Assembly (NCBI RefSeq): GCF_013337185.1 | Contig: NZ_SWDE01000003.1 | Span: 62,001-126,000, forward strand | DNA length: 64,000 nt | Origin: Serratia proteamaculans | GTDB lineage: Bacteria; Pseudomonadota; Gammaproteobacteria; Enterobacterales; Enterobacteriaceae | Direction of reading: 5' to 3' | Part shown: in pieces, positions 53,127 to 63,231 of the stretch | Layout: every line of letters starts with the position of its first letter | Position numbering within the stretch: position 1 is the first letter of the stretch | Program-made: the position numbers and the translations under genes | Notes under the pieces: generated by a model | Databases searched by the model: none | The model's input: the letters and a program-made list of their open reading frames with translations, nothing else | What the model was told of the DNA's origin: nothing

Positions 53127-54070
53127 TGAGTCGCCCTCGTCGCCGCGGCCGTGATATCCACGGTGTCCTGTTGCTGGACAAACCGCAGGGCCTGTCATCC
53201 AACGACGCCCTGCAAAAAGTAAAGCGCCTCTATAACGCCAATCGTGCGGGCCACACCGGCGCGCTCGACCCGCTGGCGACCGGCATGCTGCCGATTTGCC
53301 TCGGTGAGGCGACCAAGTTTTCACAGTTCCTGCTCGATTCCGACAAACGCTATCGCGTGATTGCCCGACTGGGCCAGCGTACCGATACCTCGGATGCCGA
53401 CGGCCAGATAGTGCAGGAGCGGCCGGTGAGTTTCACCCAGGCGCAGCTCGATGCGGCGCTGGACAGCTTCCGTGGCGATATCAAGCAGGTGCCTTCGATG
53501 TACTCGGCGCTGAAATACCAGGGCAAGAAACTCTATGAGTATGCTCGCCAGGGTATCGAAGTGCCGCGTGAAGCGCGCAGCATTACCGTTTACGAACTGC
53601 AGTTTATTCGCTGGGAAGGGGATGAACTGGAGCTGGAAATTCACTGCTCAAAAGGCACTTACATCCGCACCATCACTGATGACCTCGGCGAGTTGCTGGG
53701 ATGTGGCGCGCACGTGATTTATCTGCGTCGTCTGCAGGTGGCGACCTACCCGACCGAGCGCATGGTCACGCTGGAGCAGTTGAACGAATTGCTGGAGCAG
53801 GCCCATCGGCAGGAAATCGCCCCGGCCGATTTACTCGATCCGTTGTTGATGCCGATGGACAGTCCGGTGGAGAACTACCCGGAAGTGAATCTGCTGCCCG
53901 TGGTTGCCGGTTACGTTAAGCAAGGGCAACCGGTTCAGGTTGCCGGTGCACCGGCCTCGGGCATGGTCCGTATCACCGAAGGTGAAGAGCGTAAATTTAT
54001 CGGCGTCGGTGATATTGCCGATGACGGTCGTGTGGCGCCGCGTCGCCTGGTAGTTGAATATTTCGACTAA
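53126..54070 (+). CDS. truB: tRNA pseudouridine-55 synthase TruB
   Basis: The 314-residue enzyme makes pseudouridine 55 in the T-loop of almost all tRNAs and also acts as a tRNA chaperone. The catalytic Asp48 lies in [15 protein letters not shown], and the remaining family motifs ([30 protein letters not shown]) are intact. The C-terminal PUA-like domain ends near [12 protein letters not shown]. The AGGAGG before it lies in the end of rbfA. Confidence 0.97.
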   Translation: MSRPRRRGRDIHGVLLLDKPQGLSSNDALQKVKRLYNANRAGHTGALDPLATGMLPICLGEATKFSQFLLDSDKRYRVIARLGQRTDTSDADGQIVQERPVSFTQAQLDAALDSFRGDIKQVPSMYSALKYQGKKLYEYARQGIEVPREARSITVYELQFIRWEGDELELEIHCSKGTYIRTITDDLGELLGCGAHVIYLRRLQVATYPTERMVTLEQLNELLEQAHRQEIAPADLLDPLLMPMDSPVENYPEVNLLPVVAGYVKQGQPVQVAGAPASGMVRITEGEERKFIGVGDIADDGRVAPRRLVVEYFD

Positions 54071-54089
54071 GGGTAGAAAACGCACTGCC

Positions 54090-54118
54090 TTGCGATCGCA
54101 CTGCGCTAAGGGTAGAAT
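54090..54118 (+). promoter_or_regulatory. Promoter P1 of rpsO
   Basis: TTGCGA at 54090-54095, 17-base spacer, TAGAAT at 54113-54118, about 70 bases before rpsO. A nearer TATAAT at 54175-54180 is too close to the ATG to serve. Confidence 0.7.
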
Positions 54119-54193
54119 GGCGCAGCTTATGCATTGGGTTGCTGAATTAGAGATCGGCGCCTGTATTTATTATCTATAATCTGGAGTAAGACA

Positions 54194-54463
54194 ATGTCTC
54201 TAAGTGTTGAAGCTAAAGCTAAAATCGTAGCTGATTTCGGTCGTGGTACTAACGACAGCGGTTCTTCCGAAGTTCAGGTTGCCCTGTTGACTGCGCAGAT
54301 CAACCATCTGCAAGGCCACTTCTCAGAGCACAAAAAAGATCACCACAGCCGTCGTGGTCTGCTGCGTATGGTTTCTCAGCGTCGTAAGCTGCTGGACTAC
54401 CTGAAGCGTAAAGATGTAGCACGTTACACCAGCCTGATCGAGCGTCTGGGTCTGCGTCGCTAA
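54194..54463 (+). CDS. rpsO: 30S ribosomal protein S15 (uS15)
   Basis: The 89-residue protein ([23 protein letters not shown] through LIERLGLRR) is S15, an early-binding 16S protein. In E. coli it represses its own mRNA by trapping ribosomes at a pseudoknot over its start; the leader here is similar in size but I did not prove the fold. CTGGAG precedes the ATG by seven bases. A strong terminator follows. Confidence 0.98.
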   Translation: MSLSVEAKAKIVADFGRGTNDSGSSEVQVALLTAQINHLQGHFSEHKKDHHSRRGLLRMVSQRRKLLDYLKRKDVARYTSLIERLGLRR

Positions 54464-54480
54464 TCAAGCGAGTTTCAGTG

Positions 54481-54510
54481 GAAAGGGGCCTATTTTGGCC
54501 CCTTTCTTCT
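54481..54510 (+). terminator. Terminator of rpsO
   Basis: Perfect 10-bp stem GAAAGGGGCC / GGCCCCTTTC with loop TATTTT, followed by TTCT. Partial read-through into pnp is known in E. coli. Confidence 0.85.
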
Positions 54511-54581
54511 AGGAAGCATAAGCAAATCAGGTTAATGTATTACTGATGTTTCCAAACAGGATCTTCCGTTACAGAGGTTCG

Positions 54582-54637
54582 CGCGGCTAATGAGAGGCTT
54601 TGTCTCAGGCTTGAGATAAGGATTGTCATTAGTCGCG
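54582..54637 (+). promoter_or_regulatory. pnp leader hairpin (RNase III autoregulatory site)
   Basis: A 12-pair stem CGCGGCTAATGA / TCATTAGTCGCG (54582-54593 and 54626-54637, one G-U) topped by a second stem TCTCA / TGAGA (54603-54607 and 54612-54616), 80 bases before pnp. In E. coli RNase III cuts such a leader stem and PNPase then degrades its own message. Position and shape fit this element. Confidence 0.75.
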
Positions 54638-54718
54638 AGGATGTAGTGAGAAGGCAAACCGAGTCACTGGCGTGTCGAGTCGTCAATACGATTGCGCGCC
54701 TAATCTAAGGATATAATT

Positions 54719-56836
54719 TTGCTGACACCGATCATTCGCAAATTCCAGTATGGCCAGCATACCCTCACTATTGAGACCGGTATGATGGCTCGTCAGGCCA
54801 CTGCCGCCGTTATGGTGAGCATGGATGACACCGCAGTATTCGTTACCGTAGTTGGCCAGAAAAAAGCCAAACCAGGCCAGAGCTTCTTCCCACTGACGGT
54901 TAACTATCAGGAGCGTACCTACGCTGCTGGTCGTATCCCGGGTAGCTTCTTCCGTCGTGAAGGCCGTCCGAGCGAAGGTGAAACCCTGACCTCTCGTCTG
55001 ATTGACCGTCCGATCCGTCCCCTGTTCCCGGACAGCTTCCTGAACGAAGTTCAGGTGATCGCGACCGTTGTTTCCCTTAACCCGCAGGTTAACCCGGACA
55101 TCGTTGCGATGATCGGTGCCTCTGCCGCCCTGAGCCTGTCCGGTATTCCGTTCAATGGCCCAATCGGTTCTGCGCGCGTGGGTTACATCAACAATCAATA
55201 CGTGCTGAACCCAACCAGCGACGAGCTGAAAGAAAGCAGCCTGGATCTGGTCGTTGCCGGTACCGCTGGCGCAGTACTGATGGTTGAATCCGAAGCTGAC
55301 GTTCTGAGCGAAGATCAGATGCTGGGCGCGGTGGTCTTTGGCCACGAGCAACAGCAAATCGTTATCGAAAACATTAATTCCCTGGTTGCCGAAGCCGGCA
55401 AAGCCAAGTGGGACTGGCAGGCACCTGCAGTCAACGAAGCGCTGCACGCGCGCGTTGCAGAACTGGCAGAAGGCCGCCTGGGCGACGCTTATCACATCAC
55501 CGAAAAACAAGAGCGTTATGCTCAGGTTGATGCGATCAAGAGCAGCGTTGTTGAAACCCTGCTGGCACAGGACGAAACCCTGGACGTGTCTGAAATTCAG
55601 GACATCCTGGGTAGCGTTGAGAAAAACGTCGTTCGTAGCCGTGTGCTGCGTGGCGAGCCGCGTATCGACGGCCGTGAAAAAGACATGATCCGTGGTCTGG
55701 ACGTGCGCACCGGCGTACTGCCGCGTACCCACGGTTCCGCACTGTTCACCCGTGGTGAGACTCAGGCACTGGTTACCGCAACATTGGGCACCGCCCGTGA
55801 CGCGCAGAACCTGGATGAGCTGATGGGCGAAAAAACCGATAGCTTCCTGTTCCACTACAACTTCCCTCCGTACTCCGTTGGTGAGACCGGGATGGTGGGT
55901 TCGCCAAAACGTCGTGAAATTGGTCACGGTCGCCTGGCGAAACGTGGCGTATTGGCTATGATGCCTAAACCAGAAGATTTCCCGTACACGGTGCGTGTGG
56001 TTTCTGAAATCACCGAATCCAACGGTTCTTCTTCGATGGCTTCCGTCTGTGGTGCTTCTCTGGCACTGATGGATGCAGGTGTGCCAATCAAGGCAGCCGT
56101 TGCCGGTATCGCAATGGGCCTGGTGAAAGAACAAGACAACTTTGTTGTTCTGTCCGACATTCTGGGTGACGAAGATCACCTGGGCGACATGGACTTCAAA
56201 GTAGCCGGTAGCCGTGACGGTATTACCGCGCTGCAAATGGACATTAAAATTGAAGGCATCACCCGCGAAATCATGCAGGTTGCTCTGAACCAGGCCAAGG
56301 GCGCGCGTCTGCACATCCTGGGCGTGATGGAACAGGCTATCAGCACCCCACGTGGCGATATCTCTCAGTTTGCACCACGTATCCACACTATCCGTATCAA
56401 CCCGGACAAGATCAAAGATGTGATTGGTAAAGGCGGTTCTGTCATCCGTGCGCTGACTGAAGAGACCGGCACTACCATCGAAATCGAAGATGATGGTACA
56501 GTTAAAATCGCTGCTACCGACGGTGAGAAAGCGAAATTCGCTATCCGCCGCATCGAAGAGATCACCGCTGAGATCGAAGTGGGCCGTATTTACCAGGGTA
56601 AAGTTACCCGTATCGTTGATTTCGGCGCATTCGTGGCGATCGGCGGCGGTAAAGAAGGTCTGGTGCACATCTCTCAAATCGCTGACAAGCGCGTTGAGAA
56701 AGTGACCGACTATCTGCAGATGGGTCAGGAAGTACCGGTTAAGGTACTGGAAGTTGACCGTCAGGGCCGTGTGCGTCTGAGCATCAAAGAAGCGACCGCA
56801 CCAGAAGCAGGTTCACCTGCGCCTGAAGCAGAATAA
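54719..56836 (+). CDS. pnp: Polynucleotide phosphorylase (PNPase)
   Basis: The 705-residue trimeric 3'-5' phosphorolytic exoribonuclease belongs to the degradosome. Two RNase PH domains (about 10-215 and 320-545) flank a helical region, then KH (about 555-610, [21 protein letters not shown]) and S1 (about 620-690) domains follow. The RNA-binding [10 protein letters not shown] and second-domain [18 protein letters not shown] are intact. Translation starts at TTG, as in E. coli, shortly after TAAGGA. Controlled by the leader hairpin upstream. Confidence 0.98.
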   Translation: MLTPIIRKFQYGQHTLTIETGMMARQATAAVMVSMDDTAVFVTVVGQKKAKPGQSFFPLTVNYQERTYAAGRIPGSFFRREGRPSEGETLTSRLIDRPIRPLFPDSFLNEVQVIATVVSLNPQVNPDIVAMIGASAALSLSGIPFNGPIGSARVGYINNQYVLNPTSDELKESSLDLVVAGTAGAVLMVESEADVLSEDQMLGAVVFGHEQQQIVIENINSLVAEAGKAKWDWQAPAVNEALHARVAELAEGRLGDAYHITEKQERYAQVDAIKSSVVETLLAQDETLDVSEIQDILGSVEKNVVRSRVLRGEPRIDGREKDMIRGLDVRTGVLPRTHGSALFTRGETQALVTATLGTARDAQNLDELMGEKTDSFLFHYNFPPYSVGETGMVGSPKRREIGHGRLAKRGVLAMMPKPEDFPYTVRVVSEITESNGSSSMASVCGASLALMDAGVPIKAAVAGIAMGLVKEQDNFVVLSDILGDEDHLGDMDFKVAGSRDGITALQMDIKIEGITREIMQVALNQAKGARLHILGVMEQAISTPRGDISQFAPRIHTIRINPDKIKDVIGKGGSVIRALTEETGTTIEIEDDGTVKIAATDGEKAKFAIRRIEEITAEIEVGRIYQGKVTRIVDFGAFVAIGGGKEGLVHISQIADKRVEKVTDYLQMGQEVPVKVLEVDRQGRVRLSIKEATAPEAGSPAPEAE

Positions 56837-56852
56837 CTGTATAGATAGATTT

Positions 56853-56882
56853 ACAGCTCCCGGCCATGGGGTTGGGAGTTGT
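56853..56882 (+). terminator. Hairpin after pnp
   Basis: Nine-pair stem ACAGCTCCC / GGGAGTTGT (one G-U) with a 12-base loop, 16 bases after pnp. The tail (TCATATAG) lacks a T-run, so it may protect the 3' end or terminate partially before nlpI. Confidence 0.5.
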
Positions 56883-56964
56883 TCATATAGCGCGGGCAGG
56901 ATGCCTGCGTATTAGCAAACGGATGAAAGGATGTTCATCCAATGTTTGTCTTCGGGAGTGGGAA

Positions 56965-57849
56965 ATGAAGCCTTTCTTGCGCTGGTGTTACGTTGCGACA
57001 GCACTCATGCTGGCAGGATGCAGCAACCATGATTGGCGTAAAGACGAAGTTTTGGCGATCCCGTTGCAGCCAACTCTGCAGCAGGAAGTGATCCTGGCGC
57101 GCATGGAACAAATTCTTGCCAGCCGGGCACTGACGGACGATGAGCGTGCGCAGCTTTTATATGAGCGCGGTGTGCTGTATGATAGCCTCGGGCTACGTGC
57201 ACTGGCGCGCAATGATTTCTCGCAAGCGCTGGCGATACGTCCTGATATGCCAGAAGTTTTCAACTACCTGGGCATTTACTTAACGCAGGCAGGCAATTTT
57301 GATGCTGCCTATGAAGCGTTTGATTCTGTACTAGAGCTTGATCCAACTTACAATTACGCGCGTTTAAACCGGGGCATCGCTCTTTATTATGGCGGCCGCT
57401 TCCCGTTGGCGCAGGATGATCTGCAGGCGTTTTATCAAGACGACCCAAACGATCCCTTCCGTTCGTTGTGGCTGTATCTTGTGGAAAGAGAAATCGATCC
57501 CAAGAAGGCTGACGTAGCGCTCCAGCAGCGTTATGACAAAGCGAACCGAGGGCAATGGGGATGGAATATTGTCGAATTCTACCTGGGCAACATCAGTGAA
57601 AAAACGCTGATGGAAAGGCTCAAGGCAGATGCAACGGATAACACTTCGCTCGCTGAGCATCTCAGTGAAACTGACTTCTATTTGGGTAAACACTACCTGA
57701 GTCTGGGGGACAAGGACACCGCTTCGGCGCTGTTCAAACTGACGGTTGCTAACAACGTTCATAACTTCGTTGAGCACCGCTATGCATTGTTGGAATTGGC
57801 GCTGTTGGGCCAAGAACAAGACGACCTATCGGAATCGGACCAGCAATAG
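56965..57849 (+). CDS. nlpI: Lipoprotein NlpI
   Basis: The 294-residue outer-membrane lipoprotein carries tetratricopeptide repeats and acts as adaptor for murein hydrolases, notably directing the protease Prc to degrade MepS. The lipobox LMLAGC gives lipidated Cys19; the TPR stretch (about 60-200; [25 protein letters not shown] and following) is intact. The chosen ATG follows GGGAGTGGGAA and equals the E. coli start; 33 upstream in-frame codons are rejected. Followed by yrbN-deaD. Confidence 0.97.
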   Translation: MKPFLRWCYVATALMLAGCSNHDWRKDEVLAIPLQPTLQQEVILARMEQILASRALTDDERAQLLYERGVLYDSLGLRALARNDFSQALAIRPDMPEVFNYLGIYLTQAGNFDAAYEAFDSVLELDPTYNYARLNRGIALYYGGRFPLAQDDLQAFYQDDPNDPFRSLWLYLVEREIDPKKADVALQQRYDKANRGQWGWNIVEFYLGNISEKTLMERLKADATDNTSLAEHLSETDFYLGKHYLSLGDKDTASALFKLTVANNVHNFVEHRYALLELALLGQEQDDLSESDQQ

Positions 57850-57965
57850 CTGACGAACAACTATCAGCCTGATATACATTGGTTTTTTGCCAAAGTTATC
57901 GTCTTTACGGGCGAGGGCTTTTTTGTTCGTTTTATAATCTAATTTGAGCCGGTTCACACTTTTCA

Positions 57966-58046
57966 ATGAAAATGACTGAAAATTTTCTCGACGAGTTATG
58001 TAGACTGGCTGCCATTATTAATGAGGCACGTGTACATGACTACTGA
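57966..58046 (+). CDS. yrbN: Small protein YrbN (overlaps deaD start)
   Basis: A 26-codon frame, [20 protein letters not shown] followed by ARVHDY, matches the small E. coli protein YrbN found at the same place. It ends TGA 11 bases inside deaD, in a different frame, so its translation passes over the deaD ribosome-binding site (GAGG at 58023). The likely role is translational coupling or leader control of deaD; a separate function of the peptide is not shown. Confidence 0.85.
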   Translation: MKMTENFLDELCRLAAIINEARVHDY

Positions 58047-59997
58047 GCTTGAAACCTCTTTTGCTGACCTGGGGCTGTCTGCTCCAATCATTTCTGCCCT
58101 GACCGATCTGGGCTACGAAAAACCGTCACCGATCCAGGCTGAGTGTATTCCTCACCTGTTGAACGGCCGTGATGTTCTGGGCATGGCGCAGACCGGTAGC
58201 GGTAAAACTGCAGCATTCTCGCTGCCACTGTTGCACAACCTGAAAGCCGATCTGAAAGCACCACAGATCCTGGTATTAGCACCGACCCGCGAACTGGCGG
58301 TTCAGGTTGCTGAAGCAATGACTGATTTCTCCAAACACATGCATGGCGTTAACGTTGTGGCCCTGTACGGCGGCCAACGTTATGACGTGCAGCTGCGTGC
58401 TCTGCGTCAGGGCCCGCAAATCGTAGTAGGGACTCCAGGCCGTCTGCTGGACCACCTGAAGCGTGGCACCCTGAACCTCTCCAGCCTGAGTGGCCTGGTA
58501 TTGGATGAAGCCGACGAAATGCTGCGCATGGGCTTTATCGAAGACGTAGAAACCATCATGGCGGAGATCCCGGCTGAACATCAGACCGCGCTGTTCTCTG
58601 CAACCATGCCGGAAGCTATCCGTCGCATTACCCGTCGCTTTATGAAAGATCCGCAGGAAGTGCGCATTCAATCGAGCGTGACTACCCGTCCGGACATCAG
58701 CCAGAGCTACTGGACTGTGCAGGGCATGCGTAAAAACGAAGCCCTGGTACGTTTCCTGGAAGCTGAAGATTTTGATGCGGCGATTATCTTCGTTCGTACC
58801 AAAAACGCGACCCTGGAAGTGGCTGAAGCGCTGGAGCGCAGCGGTTACAGCAGCGCGGCACTGAACGGTGACATGAACCAGGCCCTGCGTGAGCAGACCC
58901 TGGAGCGTCTGAAAGATGGTCGTCTGGACATCCTGATCGCGACCGACGTTGCTGCCCGTGGCCTGGACGTTGAACGTATCAGCCTGGTTGTGAACTACGA
59001 CATCCCTATGGATTCCGAGTCTTACGTTCACCGTATCGGCCGTACTGGTCGTGCTGGTCGTGCCGGCCGTGCGCTGCTGTTCGTAGAAAACCGCGAACGT
59101 CGCCTGCTGCGTAACATCGAACGCACCATGAAGCTGACCATTCCAGAAGTTGAACTGCCAAATGTAGAACTGCTGGGTGAGCGTCGTCTGGCCAAGTTCG
59201 CCGCTAAAGTACAGCAACAGCTGGAAAGCAGCGATCTGGACATGTACCGTGGCCTGCTGGCTAAACTGCAGCCGGGCGAAGAAGAGCTGGAAATGGAAAC
59301 GCTGGCCGCAGCACTGCTGAAAATGGCACAGGGCGAACGTCCTCTGATCCTGCCGGCTGATCCAGTGTTCAAACCACGTCAGCGTCGTGAGTTCAACGAC
59401 CGTGACGATCGCGGTAGTGACCGTCGTCGTGACGCACGTCCAGACAGCCGTGACGGTGGCGCTGAGCGTCCACGTCGTGAACGTCGTGACGTTGGCGAAA
59501 TGCAGCTGTACCGCATTGAAGTGGGCCGTGATGATGGCGTTGAAGTTCGTCATATCGTTGGCGCGATCGCTAACGAAGGCGACATCAGCAGCCGTTACAT
59601 TGGTAATATCAAGCTGTTTGCCGGTCACTCTACTATTGAGCTGCCAAAAGGTATGCCGGGCGAGATCCTGTCTCACTTCACCCGTACCCGCATCCTGAAC
59701 AAGCCGATGAACATGCAACTGCTGGGCGATGCACAGCCGCATGAACGTCGTGAGCGTCCTGCACCTGCCGGTAACGGTGAGCGTCGTGGCGGTGGTCGTC
59801 CATTCAACGGCGAACGTCGTGAAGGGGCAAACCCAGGTCGTCGTTCTTTCGGTGATCGTCGTGAAGGCGGTGCAGCTGCACCTGCCGGCAACGGTGGCGA
59901 GCGTCGTGGCGGTAACTTCAACCGTGACGGCCAGCGCGCACCACGTCGTGATGACGCCGCTCCGGCTGCACCACGTCGTCGCTTCGGTGATGCATAA
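58036..59997 (+). CDS. deaD: Cold-shock DEAD-box RNA helicase DeaD (CsdA)
   Basis: The 653-residue helicase helps 50S assembly and mRNA unwinding at low temperature. Motifs: Q motif (YEKPSPIQ), Walker [13 protein letters not shown] at 157-160, SAT, and [11 protein letters not shown]. After about residue 420 come the dimerisation region, an RNA-binding domain and a C-terminal tail of arginine/glycine repeats ([23 protein letters not shown]). The chosen ATG lies nine bases after GAGG; five upstream in-frame codons start inside that site. Confidence 0.97.
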   Translation: MTTELETSFADLGLSAPIISALTDLGYEKPSPIQAECIPHLLNGRDVLGMAQTGSGKTAAFSLPLLHNLKADLKAPQILVLAPTRELAVQVAEAMTDFSKHMHGVNVVALYGGQRYDVQLRALRQGPQIVVGTPGRLLDHLKRGTLNLSSLSGLVLDEADEMLRMGFIEDVETIMAEIPAEHQTALFSATMPEAIRRITRRFMKDPQEVRIQSSVTTRPDISQSYWTVQGMRKNEALVRFLEAEDFDAAIIFVRTKNATLEVAEALERSGYSSAALNGDMNQALREQTLERLKDGRLDILIATDVAARGLDVERISLVVNYDIPMDSESYVHRIGRTGRAGRAGRALLFVENRERRLLRNIERTMKLTIPEVELPNVELLGERRLAKFAAKVQQQLESSDLDMYRGLLAKLQPGEEELEMETLAAALLKMAQGERPLILPADPVFKPRQRREFNDRDDRGSDRRRDARPDSRDGGAERPRRERRDVGEMQLYRIEVGRDDGVEVRHIVGAIANEGDISSRYIGNIKLFAGHSTIELPKGMPGEILSHFTRTRILNKPMNMQLLGDAQPHERRERPAPAGNGERRGGGRPFNGERREGANPGRRSFGDRREGGAAAPAGNGGERRGGNFNRDGQRAPRRDDAAPAAPRRRFGDA

Positions 59998-60034
59998 CGC
60001 CTGATTTAGCCGTTCGCGGTTAATCGGACTAAAG

Positions 60035-60058
60035 ACCAGCCTTCGGGCTGGTTTTTTT
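60035..60058 (+). terminator. Terminator of deaD
   Basis: Stem ACCAGCC / GGCTGGT with a TTCG tetraloop and seven T. Confidence 0.93.
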
Positions 60059-60143
60059 ATGCCTGAAATTCGCCATTAAGAGGGGAAAAATGGCGTATCA
60101 TTTATAAGGTTTTTTCTTATGGATACTACGCACGGGAGATGCC

Positions 60144-61358
60144 ATGAGTTGGCAGCAGTTCAAGTCTCAATACCTGGTGCGCTTTTGGGCACCTTTACCC
60201 GCGGTGATTGCCGCCGGGATCCTCTCCACCTACTATTTCGGTTTGACCGGGGCCTTCTGGGCGGTGACCGGTGAATTCACCCGCTGGGGCGGCCATATAT
60301 TGCAGCTGTTCGGATTGCACCCTGAGCAGTGGGGTTACTTCAAGGTTATCGGCCTTGAGGGGACGCCGCTGCAACGTATCGACGGCAGGATGATCATCGG
60401 CATGTTTGCCGGCTGCATCGCCGCCGCGCTGTGGGCTAACAACATCAAGCTGCGCCAGCCGCAGAATCGCATTCGCATCGTGCAGGCGCTGCTGGGCGGT
60501 ATTATTGCCGGTTTCGGTGCGCGTCTGGCGATGGGTTGCAACCTGGCGGCCTTCTTTACCGGCATTCCGCAGTTCTCGCTGCACGCCTGGTTCTTTGCGT
60601 TGGCGACCGCCGCCGGCTCTTATTTTGGTGCCAAGTTTACTCTGTTGCCGATGTTCCGCATCCCGATCAAATTACAGAAGGTGAAGGCGGCTGCGCCGCT
60701 AACCCAAAAGCCGGAACAGGCGCGTCGTCGCTTCCGTATGGGCATGGTGGTTTTCTGTCTGGCAATTGCCTGGTCGTTATGGACGCTGTTTGACGCACCG
60801 AAGCTGGGTATCGCCATGTTGTTTGGCATCGGTTTTGGCCTGCTGATTGAACGGGCGCAAATTTGTTTCACTTCAGCGTTCCGCGATCTGTGGATCAGCG
60901 GGCGTACCCATATGGCGAAAGCGATTATTCTCGGCATGGCCGCCAGCGCCATCGGCATTTTCAGTTACGTACAACTGGGTGTGGCACCGAAGATCATGTG
61001 GGCCGGTCCGAATGCGGTGCTTGGCGGGCTGCTGTTTGGTTTCGGCATCGTGTTGGCCGGCGGTTGCGAAACCGGCTGGATGTACCGCGCGGTCGAGGGG
61101 CAGGTGCATTACTGGTGGGTAGGGTTGGGCAATATCATTGGTGCCACGCTGCTGGCTTATTACTGGGACGATTTGGCCCCGACGCTGGCGACTGACTACG
61201 ACAAGGTTAACCTGCTGGAGACCTTCGGCCCGATCGGTGGCCTGCTGGTGACCTACCTGCTGCTGGCAGTGGCGTTTGGCGCCATGCTGTGGTGGGAAAA
61301 ACGCTTTTTCCGCGCCAAGCCCGACGCGCAGGTGGTTAATTTAAGGAGTGTCTCATGA
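60144..61358 (+). CDS. yedE: YeeE/YedE-family membrane transporter YedE (FdhT)
   Basis: The 404-residue inner-membrane protein has about nine to ten predicted helices with the two cysteine-bearing motifs of the thiosulfate/selenium-related YeeE/YedE family: GARLAMGCNLAAFF and VLAGGCETGWMYR. E. coli YedE is next to YedF and has been tied to selenium supply or sulfur compound uptake; the cargo is not settled. It overlaps yedF by four bases (ATGA). Not at this site in E. coli. Confidence 0.9.
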   Translation: MSWQQFKSQYLVRFWAPLPAVIAAGILSTYYFGLTGAFWAVTGEFTRWGGHILQLFGLHPEQWGYFKVIGLEGTPLQRIDGRMIIGMFAGCIAAALWANNIKLRQPQNRIRIVQALLGGIIAGFGARLAMGCNLAAFFTGIPQFSLHAWFFALATAAGSYFGAKFTLLPMFRIPIKLQKVKAAAPLTQKPEQARRRFRMGMVVFCLAIAWSLWTLFDAPKLGIAMLFGIGFGLLIERAQICFTSAFRDLWISGRTHMAKAIILGMAASAIGIFSYVQLGVAPKIMWAGPNAVLGGLLFGFGIVLAGGCETGWMYRAVEGQVHYWWVGLGNIIGATLLAYYWDDLAPTLATDYDKVNLLETFGPIGGLLVTYLLLAVAFGAMLWWEKRFFRAKPDAQVVNLRSVS

Positions 61359-61594
61359 AGCAGACAGCGATAGTGCCGGATTACCGGTTGGATATGCTGG
61401 GTGAGCCTTGCCCTTACCCGGCGGTGGCGACGCTGGAGGCAATGCCGCAGTTGAAACCGGGGGAAATCCTCGAGGTGATCAGCGATTGCCCGCAGTCGAT
61501 CAACAACATCCCGCTTGATGCGCGCAACCACGGCTACAAGGTACTGGATATCCAGCAGGATGGGCCCACCATCCGCTACCTGATCCAGCGCTAG
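61355..61594 (+). CDS. yedF: TusA-family sulfur-carrier-like protein YedF
   Basis: The 79-residue protein has the TusA fold with the active-site motif GEPCPYPAVATLEAM, in which the cysteine would carry sulfur or selenium. It is nearly identical in pattern to E. coli YedF (77), which is next to yedE. AAGGAG lies six bases before the ATG. Its place after a YedE transporter suggests that it accepts what the transporter brings in. Confidence 0.93.
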   Translation: MKQTAIVPDYRLDMLGEPCPYPAVATLEAMPQLKPGEILEVISDCPQSINNIPLDARNHGYKVLDIQQDGPTIRYLIQR

Positions 61595-61597
61595 CCA

Positions 61598-61625
61598 GGG
61601 GCGACTTTGGTCGCCCTATTTTATT
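61598..61625 (+). terminator. Terminator of yedE-yedF
   Basis: Stem GGGCGAC / GTCGCCC with loop TTTG, followed by TATTTTATT. Confidence 0.82.
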
Positions 61626-61720
61626 GCGTGGCTTCCTCCAGCAACCAAGACCGGTAGTGTGTATACCAGGATAAGCAAACACTGGTTCTCGTTGAAATTG
61701 AAGCGGATACTAAGCACTTA

Positions 61721-63187
61721 ATGGAACTGACTCAATGGATGAGAAAAATGAAAACACCACCACCTGCAGTCCGGCTGGGGCGCGCGGGATTGATTATTTT
61801 ATTGGCTGGCCAATTGTTGCCGACGATCGATTTTTCTATCGTTAACGTCGGGCTGGACTCGATAGCACAATCGTTGGGCGCTACCCCAACACAGTTGGAA
61901 CTGGTCGTTGCGGTATATGGTGTGGCGTTCGCCGTCTGTTTGGCGATGGGCGGACGGCTGGGTGATAACCTGGGGCGGCGTACCGTTTTCCTGTGGGGAG
62001 TACAAATCTTTGGCATAGCCTCGCTGATGTGCGGGCTAGCCAACTCGGTCTGGCTGTTGTTGGTTGCCAGGGTGCTACAAGGCGTCGGTGCAGCTTTAAT
62101 CGTGCCGCAAATTCTGGCCACCATCCACGTCGGCCTGCAGGGGCGCGATCACACCCGGGCGCTGGGGTTGTACGGAGCCATCGGCGGGCTGGCATTTATC
62201 GTGGGTCAGGTGCTGGGCGGGTTGTTGATTACCTTTAACATTGGTGGCTACGGCTGGCGCAGCGTGTTTCTGATTAATATCCCGGTCTGCTTGCTGGTAC
62301 TGGCCTGCGCTTATCGTTGGGTACCCAATACCCGCGGTGAGAAGCGAGTGAGCCTCGATCTGCCCGGCACGCTGTTGCTGGGGTTAACTATCGCCTGCCT
62401 GTTATTTCCGCTGGCGTTGGGGCCGGTGTTGCACTGGCCGTGGCAGTGCCTGTTATTGCTGGCGGCCAGCGTTCCCTTGCTCTGGTTACTGTGGCGTGTC
62501 GAACAGCGGCAGGAGCAACGGCATCAATCCCCGCTATTGCCGCCGGCGCTGCTGCGTTTGCCGAGCGTGCGTTTCGGGCTGGTGCTGGCCATCCTGTTTT
62601 TCTCCTGCTGGAGCGGCTTTATGTTTGTGATGGCGCTGACATTGCAGTCCGGCGCCGGGCTGAGCTCATTCCAGTCAGGTAATGCCTTTATCGCGCTGGG
62701 CGCCGCCTTTTTTCTTTCATCGTTGCTGAGCAGCAAAGTGGTGGAACACCTCGGTGAAGTGCGGTCGTTAATCCTGGGCTGCCTGATCCAGATGCTCGGC
62801 CTGTTGGCGCTGATGCTGACGCTGAAGCTGGTTTGGCCGCACCCGGGGATATGGAACCTGATCCCGGCGACGGTATTGGTCGGTTTCGGTCAGGCCTTTA
62901 TCGTCAGCAGCTTTTTCCGTATTGGGCTGTCTGACGTGCCGCCTGAGCATGCCGGTTCCGGCAGCGCGATGTTAACCACGGTACAACAGACCGCGTTGGG
63001 GCTGGGGCCAATCCTGCTGGGGACGCTGTTAGTGCAGATGCTGCATTTGGCACCGGGTAATTACCTGCACGCAGTGCTGGTTGCCATGGCGGCAGAGTTT
63101 TGCCTGATGCTGGTGCTGTTGGGCCGGACGCTGATATATCAACGGGCCGAACGTCAGCAGGGGCGGGAAGCGGTAAAGCAGGTCTGA
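61721..63187 (+). CDS. MFS transporter, DHA2-type 14-helix exporter
   Basis: The 488-residue protein has 14 predicted membrane helices and the MFS motif A (GGRLGDNLGRRTVFLWG) after helix 2, plus motif C-like GAIGGLAFIVGQVLGGLL, which marks drug-exporting antiporters of the DHA2 (EmrB/QacA-type) family. The start is uncertain: 61721 is the first ATG, but GGATGAG before 61748 fits a start nine codons later. The substrate is unknown and no efflux partner or local regulator is seen. It converges on the following monooxygenase gene. Confidence 0.82.
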   Translation: MELTQWMRKMKTPPPAVRLGRAGLIILLAGQLLPTIDFSIVNVGLDSIAQSLGATPTQLELVVAVYGVAFAVCLAMGGRLGDNLGRRTVFLWGVQIFGIASLMCGLANSVWLLLVARVLQGVGAALIVPQILATIHVGLQGRDHTRALGLYGAIGGLAFIVGQVLGGLLITFNIGGYGWRSVFLINIPVCLLVLACAYRWVPNTRGEKRVSLDLPGTLLLGLTIACLLFPLALGPVLHWPWQCLLLLAASVPLLWLLWRVEQRQEQRHQSPLLPPALLRLPSVRFGLVLAILFFSCWSGFMFVMALTLQSGAGLSSFQSGNAFIALGAAFFLSSLLSSKVVEHLGEVRSLILGCLIQMLGLLALMLTLKLVWPHPGIWNLIPATVLVGFGQAFIVSSFFRIGLSDVPPEHAGSGSAMLTTVQQTALGLGPILLGTLLVQMLHLAPGNYLHAVLVAMAAEFCLMLVLLGRTLIYQRAERQQGREAVKQV

Positions 63188-63201
63188 GAGTGCTAGTCAA
63201 A

Positions 63202-63223
63202 GTGGGGGAAGGGGTTCCCCCAC
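63202..63223. terminator. Hairpin between the MFS gene and yhbW
   Basis: Perfect 9-bp stem GTGGGGGAA / TTCCCCCAC with loop GGGG between convergent genes; no clear T-run on either side. Confidence 0.55.
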
Positions 63224-63231
63224 AGGCTCAA

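Noticed and set aside
54175-54180. Perfect TATAAT just before rpsO
   Set aside because: It is only 14 bases from the rpsO ATG, so a transcript from it would lack the ribosome-binding site.
54683-56677. Very long open frame on the minus strand across pnp (664 codons)
   Set aside because: It is the antisense shadow of pnp. The translation is rich in H, F and N with no family resemblance, and pnp is unquestionable.
58276-59742. Long minus-strand frame inside deaD (488 codons)
   Set aside because: Antisense shadow of deaD, with threonine/histidine-rich nonsense composition and no ribosome-binding site.
59720-59990. GGTGAGCGTCGT-like repeats at the end of deaD
   Set aside because: They encode the arginine/glycine tail usual in DeaD, not a mobile or CRISPR repeat.
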